A stretch of 35,422 nt of DNA from a virus: positions 1-35,422 of the IMG/VR virus record IMGVR_UViG_3300042561_001225; one strand, given 5' to 3'. The notes beneath the pieces were generated by a model. The model made no database searches, was not told where the DNA came from, and worked only from the letters and a program-made list of their open reading frames with translations. This document shows positions 15,713-23,430 of the stretch, piece by piece (positions within the stretch are counted from its first letter, which is position 1; each line of letters begins with the position of its first letter). The position numbers and the translations under genes were made by a program.

Positions 15713-16560
15713 ATGTATTAAGTTTATTTGATGGAATGTCCTGTGGACAGATTGCTCTTAATAGAGCTGGGATAAAGTATGACAAGTATTTTGCTTCAGA
15801 AATTGATAAATATGCAATTGAGGTTACGCAACATAATTATCCGGAAACAATACAAATTGGAGATATTTTAAATGTTAAAGGAAGTGATTTACCAAAAATT
15901 GATATTATGTTTGGTGGATCACCTTGTCAGGGATTTTCATTTGCCGGTAAAAGACTAAACTTTGAAGACCCAAGAAGTAAGTTGTTTTTTGAGTTTGTTA
16001 GATTAAAAGAAGAATTAAACCCAAAATATTTTTTACTTGAAAATGTTAAAATGAAAAAAGAACACGAACAAGTAATTACAGAACATATGGGTGTTGAACC
16101 AATAAGAATAAATAGTAATTTAGTTTCTGCTCAGAATAGAGAAAGATTATACTGGACAAATATACCAGGTATTGAACAACCGGAAGATAAGGGAATCTTA
16201 GTTAAAGATATTATTGATTATTCCGGAGAACACAAGATTCTTCCACCAAAAACAATCCAGGCACAACTTTACTATGCTAAAAATTATAAAGCGACCGGTA
16301 AGGCACCAACACTTACTCGTGAGTTAGCACACGGTTGGGGTAAGAACATAACACCTAAATGTTACTTAGAAATAAAAGCAATAACCGGTGAAGACAGATT
16401 ATTTTCACCATTAGAATGTGAAAGATTACAGACAGTACCAGACAATTATTCATCAATAGTTTCAAATACACAAAGGTTTAATATGTTAGGAAATGGATGG
16501 ACAGTAGATGTTATAACACATATTTTTAAAAATATTTCCCAAAAAGTTTTGGTAGATTAA
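15709..16560 (+). CDS. C5-cytosine DNA methyltransferase 2, tandem paralogue
   Basis: A 283-aa paralogue of the preceding enzyme: VLSLFDGMSCGQIAL (I), GGSPCQGFSF (IV, C73), LLENV (VI, E111), AQNRERLYW (VIII) and GNGWTVDVI (X). Its recognition region (about 185-245, with GKAPTLTRELAHGWG) differs completely from that of the first copy, so a different target is likely. It ends with an extra tail, ISQKVLVD, absent from the first copy. The DNA of that tail forms half of the 21-bp direct repeat shared with the end of the SbcC-like gene. No cognate restriction gene is seen, so self-protection is the likely role. Confidence 0.88.
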   Translation: MNVLSLFDGMSCGQIALNRAGIKYDKYFASEIDKYAIEVTQHNYPETIQIGDILNVKGSDLPKIDIMFGGSPCQGFSFAGKRLNFEDPRSKLFFEFVRLKEELNPKYFLLENVKMKKEHEQVITEHMGVEPIRINSNLVSAQNRERLYWTNIPGIEQPEDKGILVKDIIDYSGEHKILPPKTIQAQLYYAKNYKATGKAPTLTRELAHGWGKNITPKCYLEIKAITGEDRLFSPLECERLQTVPDNYSSIVSNTQRFNMLGNGWTVDVITHIFKNISQKVLVD

Positions 16561-16562
16561 AA
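16542..16562 (+). repeat. 21-bp direct repeat, right copy
   Basis: AAAAGTTTTGGTAGATTAAAA matches 11541-11561 at 20 of 21 positions. It covers the end of methyltransferase 2 and contains the -33 box of the promoter for the 36-aa gene. Confidence 0.7.
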
Positions 16563-16578
16563 AGTATTTATATCTTTG
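16548..16578 (+). promoter_or_regulatory. Strong Bacteroidota-type promoter for 36-aa gene
   Basis: TTTG (16548-16551), a 19-base spacer and TATCTTTG (16571-16578). The stretch from TATTTATA through CTTTGTATTGT is almost the same as in the promoter at 28400, suggesting one extended class. Confidence 0.7.
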
Positions 16579-16608
16579 TATTGTGAATGTGATTAATAAC
16601 AACACAAA

Positions 16609-16719
16609 ATGGATGACTTGGTACACCATTTAAAAAACGCAAGTCGTGATGTCATCTTACGGTTATTAGAGATAGGTTTAAATACCTTCCTAACAGGAAA
16701 AAAAGATAAAAGGGGATAA
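16609..16719 (+). CDS. Independent 36-aa gene
   Basis: MDDLVHHLKNASRDVILRLL begins a 36-codon frame with a predicted amphipathic helix and a basic tail (TGKKDKRG). It has its own promoter 30 bases upstream and a terminator that overlaps its stop codon, so it forms a stand-alone transcription unit between two larger operons. That arrangement is typical of an early host-takeover gene. No homologue recognised; the target is unknown. Confidence 0.6.
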   Translation: MDDLVHHLKNASRDVILRLLEIGLNTFLTGKKDKRG

Positions 16720-16741
16720 TAGTTGTCCCCTTTTATTATTT
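16708..16741 (+). terminator. Terminator of 36-aa gene
   Basis: A 9-bp stem (AAAAGGGGA, 16708-16716, with TCCCCTTTT, 16726-16734), a 9-base loop and a T-rich tail. It overlaps the end of the 36-aa gene. Confidence 0.85.
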
Positions 16742-16758
16742 AATAATATTTATTGGAA

Positions 16759-17265
16759 ATGAAATTATTAAATACGCTTAAAAATATAATACTAGAAAAT
16801 AGAACTAGAGAACATAGATTGTTTACAACACGAGATGGTATTAAATTTATTGCAACAACACATCAAACTTTTGACAGAAGTGGTGATTTAAGTTATGACG
16901 AAATAAAAGACATAATTTTAAATGCAATAGATTCTGGTATTAAAGTACACACAAGAGTTGGGGTCCCAAATAGAGTGCTTTCAAGATTAATAAGAGAAAA
17001 ATATGAAACTATACTTTATGAATTTTCTAAAAATCCTGAAGAAAAAAAAATAAAATTTGTATATGAAAGGAACGATAATGAAGATGATGAAGTTTTTGAT
17101 TTTATAGAGTTTATCGTTGCTCGTGGTGATGATGATGAGTTCTTGATTGTATCTAGTACATATTCATATGATGGAGACTATTTAAAATTATACGGCAAAG
17201 ATGCTGCCCAAGCAAGAAAAATAATACTAGAAAAGTATTTTCAAATCAGAACTGTATTATTATGA
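16759..17265 (+). CDS. Candidate internal (packaged) protein with capsid-targeting-like N-terminus
   Basis: This 168-aa protein uses the ATG at 16759; the TTG at 16753 is rejected. The first residues, MKLLNTLKNIILE, form a basic-hydrophobic helix ending in ILE13. That resembles the T4 capsid-targeting sequence, cleaved after (L/I)xE, and the N-termini of five other proteins here. The mature part has a beta-rich fold with a GDDDEFLIVSSTYSYDGD segment. A TATTTAT box lies 5 bases before the ATG. It opens the run of late-type genes 10 bases before the membrane coiled-coil gene. Its molecular activity is unknown; packaging is inferred from the N-terminus. Confidence 0.6.
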   Translation: MKLLNTLKNIILENRTREHRLFTTRDGIKFIATTHQTFDRSGDLSYDEIKDIILNAIDSGIKVHTRVGVPNRVLSRLIREKYETILYEFSKNPEEKKIKFVYERNDNEDDEVFDFIEFIVARGDDDEFLIVSSTYSYDGDYLKLYGKDAAQARKIILEKYFQIRTVLL

Positions 17266-17275
17266 TTACAATATT

Positions 17276-18400
17276 ATGAAAGAAAAATTTTTACCCTGGT
17301 TTTTATTATTTTGTGCATTAGGTCTATCCGGAACAGCAGCATATTATAGTGTTGTTGGTCTATCTGTTGTTTTTGTTGGTGTAGCAATTCCCGTGATTGT
17401 TATGGGATCATTCCTTGAAATTTCAAAGATAGCAATTGCCACTTACCTTCACGATAAATGGAAGGAAACCTATGGTGTATTAAAAATCTATATGACAATA
17501 GCACTTGTTACATTATCTATAATAACATCTCTTGGAATTTACGGATTATTAAGCACTGGATTTCAAGGAAATATTGCAAAACTTGAAATTAGTGAAAAAC
17601 AAATAAAAAATGTTGAAGTTAAAAAGAAACGGTTTGAAGAAATAAAACTTGAACTAATAAAAGAAAAAACAACTCTTGATGGTGATATTACAAAACTAAG
17701 AGATGGTCTTTCTAATAACACAACAACACAAACAGTTGATAGAAGAACCGGACAGTTAATTACAAGGGCCAACAATGCAAACAGAAGAACGTTTGAACTT
17801 CAACTAAAAGAAGCTCAAACAAGAAGAGATACAATTTCAAAAAGAATTGATTCAATGAACGATAGTATCACAAAACTTGATGTTCAAGTTCTTGATATGG
17901 AATCTCAGGAAATTTCTGGAAGTGAACTTGGAGCTATTAAATATGTAAGTGAATTACTTAATTGGGATATTAAAAGAACGGCAAATCTTTTCATATTGAT
18001 ACTAATATTTGTATTTGATCCATTGGCAATAACACTTGTTATTGCAACAAACCAAGCATTTAAAGGTAAAAGAAAAGAAGAAAAACCAGAAAAGAAAATT
18101 TGGGATAGAGTTAAAAAATTAAAAGAAGAAGGTAAACTACCTCCAGATTTAACAGAAGAAGAAAAGATGGATGAACCAACATCATTAGCATTTACACCTT
18201 ATTATGATGTTGATGATGAAGAAGAAACCGAACAAGTACCGACTGAGTTCCGACCAAGTACCGACCAAGTTACTCACGAACCAATAGTTGTTGAAAGAAT
18301 GCCGTTAAACTTACCAGATATTGATGAAAAACCCTGGAAAGAAACTCCGGAAGAGATAGAACAAAAAGAAACAACTAAAAGATTAATTTATAAAAAGTGA
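17276..18400 (+). CDS. Multi-pass membrane protein with coiled coil, lysis- or envelope-associated
   Basis: This 374-aa protein has two adjacent N-terminal transmembrane helices (about 5-45, FLPWFLLFCALGLSGTAAYY), a third at about 70-92 (YMTIALVTLSIITSLGIYGL), a 130-residue coiled coil, a fourth at about 237-258 (LFILILIFVFDPLAITLVIA) and an acidic Pro-rich cytoplasmic tail. Its stop overlaps the GTG start of the amidase gene (GTGA), so the two are coupled. The context suggests a holin-like or envelope-spanning lysis role, but it is larger than usual holins. It could also be a structural or injection membrane protein. Confidence 0.6.
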   Translation: MKEKFLPWFLLFCALGLSGTAAYYSVVGLSVVFVGVAIPVIVMGSFLEISKIAIATYLHDKWKETYGVLKIYMTIALVTLSIITSLGIYGLLSTGFQGNIAKLEISEKQIKNVEVKKKRFEEIKLELIKEKTTLDGDITKLRDGLSNNTTTQTVDRRTGQLITRANNANRRTFELQLKEAQTRRDTISKRIDSMNDSITKLDVQVLDMESQEISGSELGAIKYVSELLNWDIKRTANLFILILIFVFDPLAITLVIATNQAFKGKRKEEKPEKKIWDRVKKLKEEGKLPPDLTEEEKMDEPTSLAFTPYYDVDDEEETEQVPTEFRPSTDQVTHEPIVVERMPLNLPDIDEKPWKETPEEIEQKETTKRLIYKK

Positions 18401-18993
18401 CTCTGGATATTATTAAGTACGGAAAATTTGATTTCCAAGAAAAAAATAAAAAAAAGAAACAAATTATATTAACACATAGTTCAAGGATTCTTGACGAGTA
18501 TTTGGCTTCATTAAAATACCGAAACAATTTAAATTATAGTAAAATACCACATTACATAATATCAAGAGATGGTCACGTATTGAATTTACTTAAAAATGAA
18601 ATTATTTCTGAAAATTTTAATAACAATACAGTAAACTCGAACTCAATTATTGTGTGTTTAGAAAATCTTGGTTGGTTATATAAAGAACCATTAAAAAATT
18701 CGCACATAAACTGGATTGGTAATATTTATAATGGAAAGGTATTTGAAAAAAAATGGAGAGATTTTATTTTCTGGCAACCATATACTGATGTCCAAATAGA
18801 TAATACAGTAGAACTTGTCAAAAATATTTGTGAGAAAAGTAATATACCTTTAAAATTTGTTGGACATAATACCAAAATAAATAAACCAAGTAGTTTTGAG
18901 GGTATTTTAACAAGAAGTAATTATGATATAAATAAAACCGATTTAAGTCCGGCATTTGACTTTGACTTATTTAGTAAAAAATTGGAACTATGA
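18397..18993 (+). CDS. N-acetylmuramoyl-L-alanine amidase (Amidase_2-like endolysin)
   Basis: This 198-aa protein starts at a GTG overlapping the previous stop; there is no ATG in the N-terminal part. The fold order fits the PGRP/Amidase_2 family: ILTHSS (zinc ligand H27), PHYIISRDGHVLNLL, SIIVCLENLG, VGHN (H157) and KTDLSPAFDFDLF (D182, the third ligand in the usual K.DPGP.F motif). It would cut the amide bond between MurNAc and the stem peptide. No signal peptide or separate cell-wall-binding domain is present, so a holin-type partner is expected. The family call is fairly firm although the sequence is divergent. Confidence 0.7.
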   Translation: MTLDIIKYGKFDFQEKNKKKKQIILTHSSRILDEYLASLKYRNNLNYSKIPHYIISRDGHVLNLLKNEIISENFNNNTVNSNSIIVCLENLGWLYKEPLKNSHINWIGNIYNGKVFEKKWRDFIFWQPYTDVQIDNTVELVKNICEKSNIPLKFVGHNTKINKPSSFEGILTRSNYDINKTDLSPAFDFDLFSKKLEL

Positions 18994-19634
18994 ATAACTA
19001 TGAAGAAATAAAAAAATTATTAAAAGCATCAAGAAATCTTCTTGGTGAAAATAGTGATAAAGAAATAAAAAATATCAAAAATAAATATGGTATAATTTCT
19101 GAAAGATATAACATTTTAGAAGATGATGAAAATCCTTTGTCTAGAACTAATGTTATGAAAGACATTGAAGACACCATTGAAAGAGAAACTGAAGATGAGT
19201 ACGAAACTGCGGATTCAGACAAAGAAGAAGATAAAGGAATGAAAACCGAAAAGAAAAAAAGTTATAGAATTTCTGGCGGTTTAATGACAATTCACGCAAA
19301 AGATAGTAAAGATTTACAACTTACTACCGAAGATAAGAAAGCTTTCCAAGAAAGTATGGATGAATTTGTAGTTGAAGTCGCAGAACTTGTTGATTTTAAC
19401 AAGCTTAATTTATATGAAAACAATGTCGAATGGTCTGGAAAAATAAATGAATTAGACATTGATTTTTTCTTTTCAATCGCTGAGACTGATGGTGTCTACA
19501 TAAATGGAACAATGATAAGATTAGATAGTAATTTTCTTGAAATTGTAAACAAGTTACAAGCATACTATGAAAAGTTCAAAACAAAATGGTCTAAAGTTAT
19601 TGCTATAAGAAAGAAAACTCCAGAAAAGAAATGA
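18990..19634 (+). CDS. Candidate prohead core/internal protein
   Basis: This 214-aa protein overlaps the amidase gene by 4 bases and the next gene by 4. The N-terminus, MNNYEEIKKLLKASRNLLGE, is an amphipathic helix ending in LGE20, compatible with prohead-protease cleavage. It is followed by a strongly acidic low-complexity region (residues 45-85) and a C-terminal globular domain starting at YRISGGLMTIHAKDS. An acidic middle is common in phage scaffold or internal proteins. No TATTTAT box was noted before it. Alternatively it is a cytoplasmic lysis-cluster protein. Function is not established. Confidence 0.5.
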   Translation: MNNYEEIKKLLKASRNLLGENSDKEIKNIKNKYGIISERYNILEDDENPLSRTNVMKDIEDTIERETEDEYETADSDKEEDKGMKTEKKKSYRISGGLMTIHAKDSKDLQLTTEDKKAFQESMDEFVVEVAELVDFNKLNLYENNVEWSGKINELDIDFFFSIAETDGVYINGTMIRLDSNFLEIVNKLQAYYEKFKTKWSKVIAIRKKTPEKK

Positions 19635-19969
19635 AAGATTATATGAATAAAACAATTATGATTTTAACTCTATCATTGGTAATTATTCTACTAATCAAAT
19701 CATTTATTCCACAAAGAAAAGATGAGTTATTAAAATACAAATTAAAACAATTGGATATTCAGATTGACTCATTAAAAAAACAACAAGTAAAACTTATAAA
19801 TAAAATTGATAATTATAAAAAAGATATTTTAAAAATAGATTCATCAATTACTAATATTAGGGCTTCTAGAACTACTATAAATAATTTTTATGAAATTAAA
19901 GAAGACTCAATAAAAGGTATGGAAAGAAAACAAATTATTTTAGAATTAAAAAAGAGATATAAGTATTAA
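19631..19969 (+). CDS. i-spanin-like membrane coiled-coil protein
   Basis: This 112-aa protein has one N-terminal transmembrane helix (TIMILTLSLVIILLIKSFI, residues about 8-26) and then a periplasmic-type coiled coil (KLKQLDIQIDSLKKQQVKLI). That is the topology of inner-membrane spanins (Rz). It lies next to an exported coiled-coil protein and downstream of the amidase. Rz proteins are recognised by topology rather than sequence, so this is an inference from layout. It could instead be a holin accessory protein. Confidence 0.5.
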   Translation: MKDYMNKTIMILTLSLVIILLIKSFIPQRKDELLKYKLKQLDIQIDSLKKQQVKLINKIDNYKKDILKIDSSITNIRASRTTINNFYEIKEDSIKGMERKQIILELKKRYKY

Positions 19970-19970
19970 T

Positions 19971-20384
19971 ATGAAGGTAGGGTTTTTTATATTGTTTTTA
20001 ACATTTTTTTCATATTGTTTTTCACAAACAACTGGATGTGACGATACAACAGTAATTTGTGTTCCAAACAATGTTGCAAAAGAAATTTTAATTGATTTAA
20101 ATAGAAAAGATAAATATAAAGAACAAATTATAACATATGAAAAAGAAATTATTGAATTAAATACTAAAATAGATAAGTTAGAATCAATCAATGAAACCTG
20201 GGAAGAAAACTATAAAGTAAGCTCAAAACTTGTTAAAAACACAGAAGAAAAGGTAAAATTATTAGAAGAAGATAATAAAAATTTAAGAAAAGACATTTCA
20301 AAAGTTAAAACTAAAAATACTGTAATTGAAATTGTTGCTGGTGCAATTATTGGCACATTAACCTATATAATACTAGTTAAATAA
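19971..20384 (+). CDS. Exported coiled-coil protein with C-terminal anchor, spanin-like
   Basis: This 137-aa protein begins with a clear signal peptide (MKVGFFILFLTFFSYCFSQ). A Cys-containing segment (TTGCDDTTVICVPNNVAKEI), a long coiled coil (residues 45-110) and a C-terminal transmembrane helix (IVAGAIIGTLTYIILV) follow. The Cys in CFSQ could be read as a weak lipobox but lacks the usual LxGC form. With the preceding gene it may span the periplasm as a lysis complex. Its last base is the first of the next ATG. Lysis role inferred from position and topology. Confidence 0.5.
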   Translation: MKVGFFILFLTFFSYCFSQTTGCDDTTVICVPNNVAKEILIDLNRKDKYKEQIITYEKEIIELNTKIDKLESINETWEENYKVSSKLVKNTEEKVKLLEEDNKNLRKDISKVKTKNTVIEIVAGAIIGTLTYIILVK

Positions 20385-20629
20385 TGTCATTAACACAAGC
20401 ACAGAAAAAAGAAATAGAATCAATTGTTAGAAAAGAAATTAAAGATTTTCTAGGATCAAGTACAACAAAACAATTTGAGGATAAACTAATCGAAAAAATC
20501 CGAAAAGAACTTAAAAGAGGTAAATTAGAAACTGATGTAAAAGATTTAATTATAAAATCATTCAGAGAATTTTATACAATAATGTACCAACAAAGAAGTT
20601 TTTGGGAATCAAAATTTAAAAGTTCTTAA
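20384..20629 (+). CDS. Small helical protein, possible head/core component
   Basis: This 81-aa fully helical, Lys/Glu-rich protein (MSLTQAQKKEIESIVRKEIK) ends with an aromatic stretch (FREFYTIMYQQRSFWESKF). It begins on the last base of the previous stop and ends 2 bases before the next gene. Short helical proteins in this position often act as chaperones or core components in T4-like phages. No specific family recognised. Confidence 0.5.
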   Translation: MSLTQAQKKEIESIVRKEIKDFLGSSTTKQFEDKLIEKIRKELKRGKLETDVKDLIIKSFREFYTIMYQQRSFWESKFKSS

Positions 20630-20631
20630 CT

Positions 20632-21321
20632 ATGGAAACAGATTTATCAAAAGTATTTAAAGAAAAACTATCTTCAGAGTTATCAGCAGCAGGTGTAACA
20701 GGTAAGGATAAAATGGATGCTATGAGTTTAAAAGAAACTGACGAAAAAAGAGAACCAAAAGAATTTTTAAAAGATGGCGTTTCATTAAGTGAAGTTTTAA
20801 AATTGGTTAAAAATAAAAGATTAACTAGAAATACAATTAGAAAAGAAATTTCAAAATTACTAAAGGATAATGAAAATGTAAAAGAATTTCTTAAATCGGT
20901 ACTTGATTCGTATAAAGAAAAAAAAGAAGAAACTAAAGAAGCCTTGGCAACTGGAGGTGGTTATGGTTATGAAACACCTTTATTTTCTGGAGAAGAACCA
21001 AAAAAAGTTGAAACCAAAGAAGCAACAAGTAGTGCATCATCCGGACCATATGAAACACCAAAAATGTGGGCAAAATCAACTAGTAAAAAACATTGGAGAG
21101 GAAGGTCAAAAACACAAATCCCAGGAGGTAAATTCGTCCAGGTTAAAAAAAAATGTAAACGTTTTCCATATTGTAACCAAGGCGATATTAAGGCTCTTAA
21201 CATTTTTGAAAATCAAACACTAAAGAATGTAATATCAAATCTTAGTGATAGGTATGAGTTGCATGAAGATTTTTTAAAAGAGATTATTTTCAAGGAGATA
21301 AGTAAAATTGAAAATAGATGA
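20632..21321 (+). CDS. Structural/internal protein candidate with KKCxxFPYC module
   Basis: This 229-aa protein has a helical charged N-terminal half, a Gly/Ser-rich linker (ATSSASSGPYETPKMWAKST), a basic conserved-looking module (IPGGKFVQVKKKCKRFPYCN, two Cys five apart) and a helical C-terminus. I believe similar modules occur in other large phage proteins, but this is from memory. The two Cys could bind metal with other ligands or form a disulphide. It lies in the late-type operon 22 bases before the zinc-containing protein at 21343. Function unknown. Confidence 0.5.
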   Translation: METDLSKVFKEKLSSELSAAGVTGKDKMDAMSLKETDEKREPKEFLKDGVSLSEVLKLVKNKRLTRNTIRKEISKLLKDNENVKEFLKSVLDSYKEKKEETKEALATGGGYGYETPLFSGEEPKKVETKEATSSASSGPYETPKMWAKSTSKKHWRGRSKTQIPGGKFVQVKKKCKRFPYCNQGDIKALNIFENQTLKNVISNLSDRYELHEDFLKEIIFKEISKIENR

Positions 21322-21342
21322 TATTTATTAAATAAAAAAGAA

Positions 21343-22500
21343 ATGAGAAATTTTGACAGAATATTAAAAAAAGTTCTAAATGAAAGTTTGGAAAGTAAAG
21401 CTGAAGAAGTTATGGAGAAACTTTATGGTAATCAAAAAAGATTAGATAAAGCACCACCATTTGGTAAACTAACATCAGCCGACTTTAAAAAATTAAGAAG
21501 CAAAAAAAGTAGACACGAAGTTGATGAAGATGATGAATTAGATTTTAACCCACCTGGAGAATCTTTTGACTATATTGAAGAAAAAGAAATTTGTGAATGT
21601 GGTGGTGAAATGAGAGAAGGTGAATGTTCAGAATGTGGAATGAAAAGTTCTGGAACAATTTATGAATTAGAAGTTGAAGATGAAGAAGAGATTGTTTATG
21701 AAGTCCAATTAGACGAAACATCAGAAGTTGATGAAGAAGAAATGGAAGAAGGTAATGCGTTTAGTGGTGCATTAGAAAAAGCAAAAAAAGACGGTAAAAA
21801 ATCTTTTAAACTTGATGGTAAAACATACCCAGTTAAAGAATCTGTTTTATTTACAGAAGAACAATTAATTGATCTTATTGAGGAAGTTGCTAAAAAAGAA
21901 AAAGATAACATTAAAAAAGGAAAAACACATCCGGGATTATCAACATATGAAAAATCACATAAAGGAAGTGGTAAGGAAGAAAATGAATATATGACTTCAT
22001 TTATGAAAAAAATGAAAGATTATTTAAAAGACGGTTCAAAAGGTAAATTTGAAACTGAACCAGAACATTTTCCAAAAGGAAATGGTCAGTTAGCAAAAAT
22101 GGCGGCTAAAAAATATACTATGTCAGATGATGGTAAACAATTTATAGATGATTATATGAGACCTGGTATGGAAAATTTGGTACCAGATGAAATTGAGTAT
22201 GATCAGGAATGGGTTGGGGACAATATTAAAGGTTCCTCAAGAACTGGAAATAATCCTAAATGGGCTAACGCTGAAAAAACTGATTTAGGTGATAAGATAC
22301 ATAAAAAAATGAAAGACCAAAAGTATAGAAAAGCTAAATTAGCTGCATATCGAAAATCAAAACAACCTGTAACTGATGGTACCGGAGAAAATTCTGGTAA
22401 AGGAGTTAATATCAAACTTGAAAGTAAAGAAACAAAAAAATTAAATGAAGAGTTTGATAGAATGAAAGGTTTAATTTCTTATGATAGAAAAACTCAATAA
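21343..22500 (+). CDS. Candidate internal/scaffold protein with capsid-targeting-like N-terminus
   Basis: This 385-aa protein starts MRNFDRILKKVLNE, an amphipathic helix ending in LNE14, the clearest (L/I)xE prohead-protease site in the window. A zinc-ribbon-like segment (CECGGEMREGECSECGM), an acidic Glu-rich stretch and a GNAFSGALEKAKKDG module with a following beta hairpin come next. The rest is basic and Lys-rich, as in DNA-packed internal proteins. A TATTTAT box lies 14 bases before the ATG and a strong terminator closes the gene. Packaging is inferred; enzyme activity is not evident. Confidence 0.6.
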   Translation: MRNFDRILKKVLNESLESKAEEVMEKLYGNQKRLDKAPPFGKLTSADFKKLRSKKSRHEVDEDDELDFNPPGESFDYIEEKEICECGGEMREGECSECGMKSSGTIYELEVEDEEEIVYEVQLDETSEVDEEEMEEGNAFSGALEKAKKDGKKSFKLDGKTYPVKESVLFTEEQLIDLIEEVAKKEKDNIKKGKTHPGLSTYEKSHKGSGKEENEYMTSFMKKMKDYLKDGSKGKFETEPEHFPKGNGQLAKMAAKKYTMSDDGKQFIDDYMRPGMENLVPDEIEYDQEWVGDNIKGSSRTGNNPKWANAEKTDLGDKIHKKMKDQKYRKAKLAAYRKSKQPVTDGTGENSGKGVNIKLESKETKKLNEEFDRMKGLISYDRKTQ

Positions 22501-22527
22501 TTTACAAAATTATAGTTATAACTTATA

Positions 22528-22561
22528 TTCTCCATAGATGGACTCTATGGAGAATTTTTTT
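22528..22561 (+). terminator. Strong terminator with the next gene's start codon in its loop
   Basis: A 10-bp perfect stem (TTCTCCATAG, 22528-22537, with CTATGGAGAA, 22545-22554), the 7-base loop ATGGACT and seven Ts. The loop begins with the ATG of the following frame. A second in-frame ATG (22547) lies in the right arm. Confidence 0.85.
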
Positions 22562-23020
22562 AACTACCTATCAAAACCGGTATCAAATGAAGATGCTGAT
22601 ATCTGGTTTAAGTCAAATAATATAATTTTTGAAAAAATGGAATTATATTATGAATTTGTAATTTCATTATTAGATTTAATAGAAAAAACATATCTTGGTG
22701 AAGGTTCAGACCCAAATACAAAAATCGAAACAAGTGAGGAAGATGATGTAAAACATTTTGATTGGTGTTGGAAAAAAACAATTAAAAATTTTGAAAAAGA
22801 AAATATTATTTTTGATTCCGAAGGCGAACATAATGAATATCTTAAAACATTATTCCTTGAAATTTTTTACAATCAAAAAGAAAATACAATAAGATATGCT
22901 GTAAAAAATTTTTTTAAAGATTTGTTTGACTTAGAAAAAGAATTTACAAGATCTGATTTGGATATGATTCTAACAATATATAAATCATTAGACAAAAATA
23001 TGGTCTATAATATTTACTAA
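22538..23020 (+). CDS. Hypothetical acidic protein, 160 aa
   Basis: This protein starts MDSMENFFNYLSKPVSNEDA. The first ATG lies in the loop of the upstream terminator and the second (22547) in its stem, so initiation would be possible only when the hairpin is open or from a transcript starting within it. The protein is helical, acidic and aromatic-rich, with a HFDWCWKKTIKNFEKENIIF segment and no catalytic motif recognised. It could belong to a separate transcript in another infection phase. Function unknown. Confidence 0.6.
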   Translation: MDSMENFFNYLSKPVSNEDADIWFKSNNIIFEKMELYYEFVISLLDLIEKTYLGEGSDPNTKIETSEEDDVKHFDWCWKKTIKNFEKENIIFDSEGEHNEYLKTLFLEIFYNQKENTIRYAVKNFFKDLFDLEKEFTRSDLDMILTIYKSLDKNMVYNIY

Positions 23021-23073
23021 CACAATTTAGATTATATCATTAGTATAATAATAAACTTATATTTAAATTTAAA

Positions 23074-23244
23074 ATGGAAACTTTAGAAAAAATTAAAGCT
23101 CTAGTTGAAGACCTAAATGTTGATGCAACAAAATTTTATGGGGGTAATAAAGCTGCCGGAACAAGAGCAAGAAAAACAGCAAAGGAAATTAAAGACCTTG
23201 CACAATTGTTAAGAAAAGAAATTTTAGAACATAAAAAAGCGTAA
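23074..23244 (+). CDS. Histone H1-like DNA-binding protein (Hc1-type)
   Basis: METLEKIKALVEDLNVDATK begins a 56-aa protein. The segment FYGGNKAAGTRARKTAKEIK followed by DLAQLLRKEI strongly resembles the histone H1-like proteins of Bacteroidota, whose central Arg/Lys helix contacts DNA. A phage copy might compact or coat DNA, or alter host chromatin. It ends on the first base of the next gene's ATG. The sequence match is short but characteristic. Confidence 0.75.
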   Translation: METLEKIKALVEDLNVDATKFYGGNKAAGTRARKTAKEIKDLAQLLRKEILEHKKA

Positions 23245-23429
23245 TGAATTTACAAACAATTTATCTTTTTATTTTTATTTTTTCACTCTTATTCAATTTA
23301 AGAATCGGGTTTAAATTTATTATTTCAATTTTTCAAAACCCACCAGTAAAAATAAACTTTAATAAATATGAATTAATATTTATCGGATTGTCTTTGTCAT
23401 ACATAATAACATATTTAATTTCAAAATAA
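23244..23429 (+). CDS. Small membrane protein, 61 aa
   Basis: This 61-aa protein has two hydrophobic helices, residues 3-18 (LQTIYLFIFIFSLLFN) and about 44-58 (LIFIGLSLSYIITYLI), joined by a basic loop. It overlaps the histone-like gene by one base and precedes the next gene by one base. The size and two-helix layout would fit a small holin or an envelope-modifying protein. Nothing specific supports either. Confidence 0.55.
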   Translation: MNLQTIYLFIFIFSLLFNLRIGFKFIISIFQNPPVKINFNKYELIFIGLSLSYIITYLISK

Positions 23430-23430
23430 A

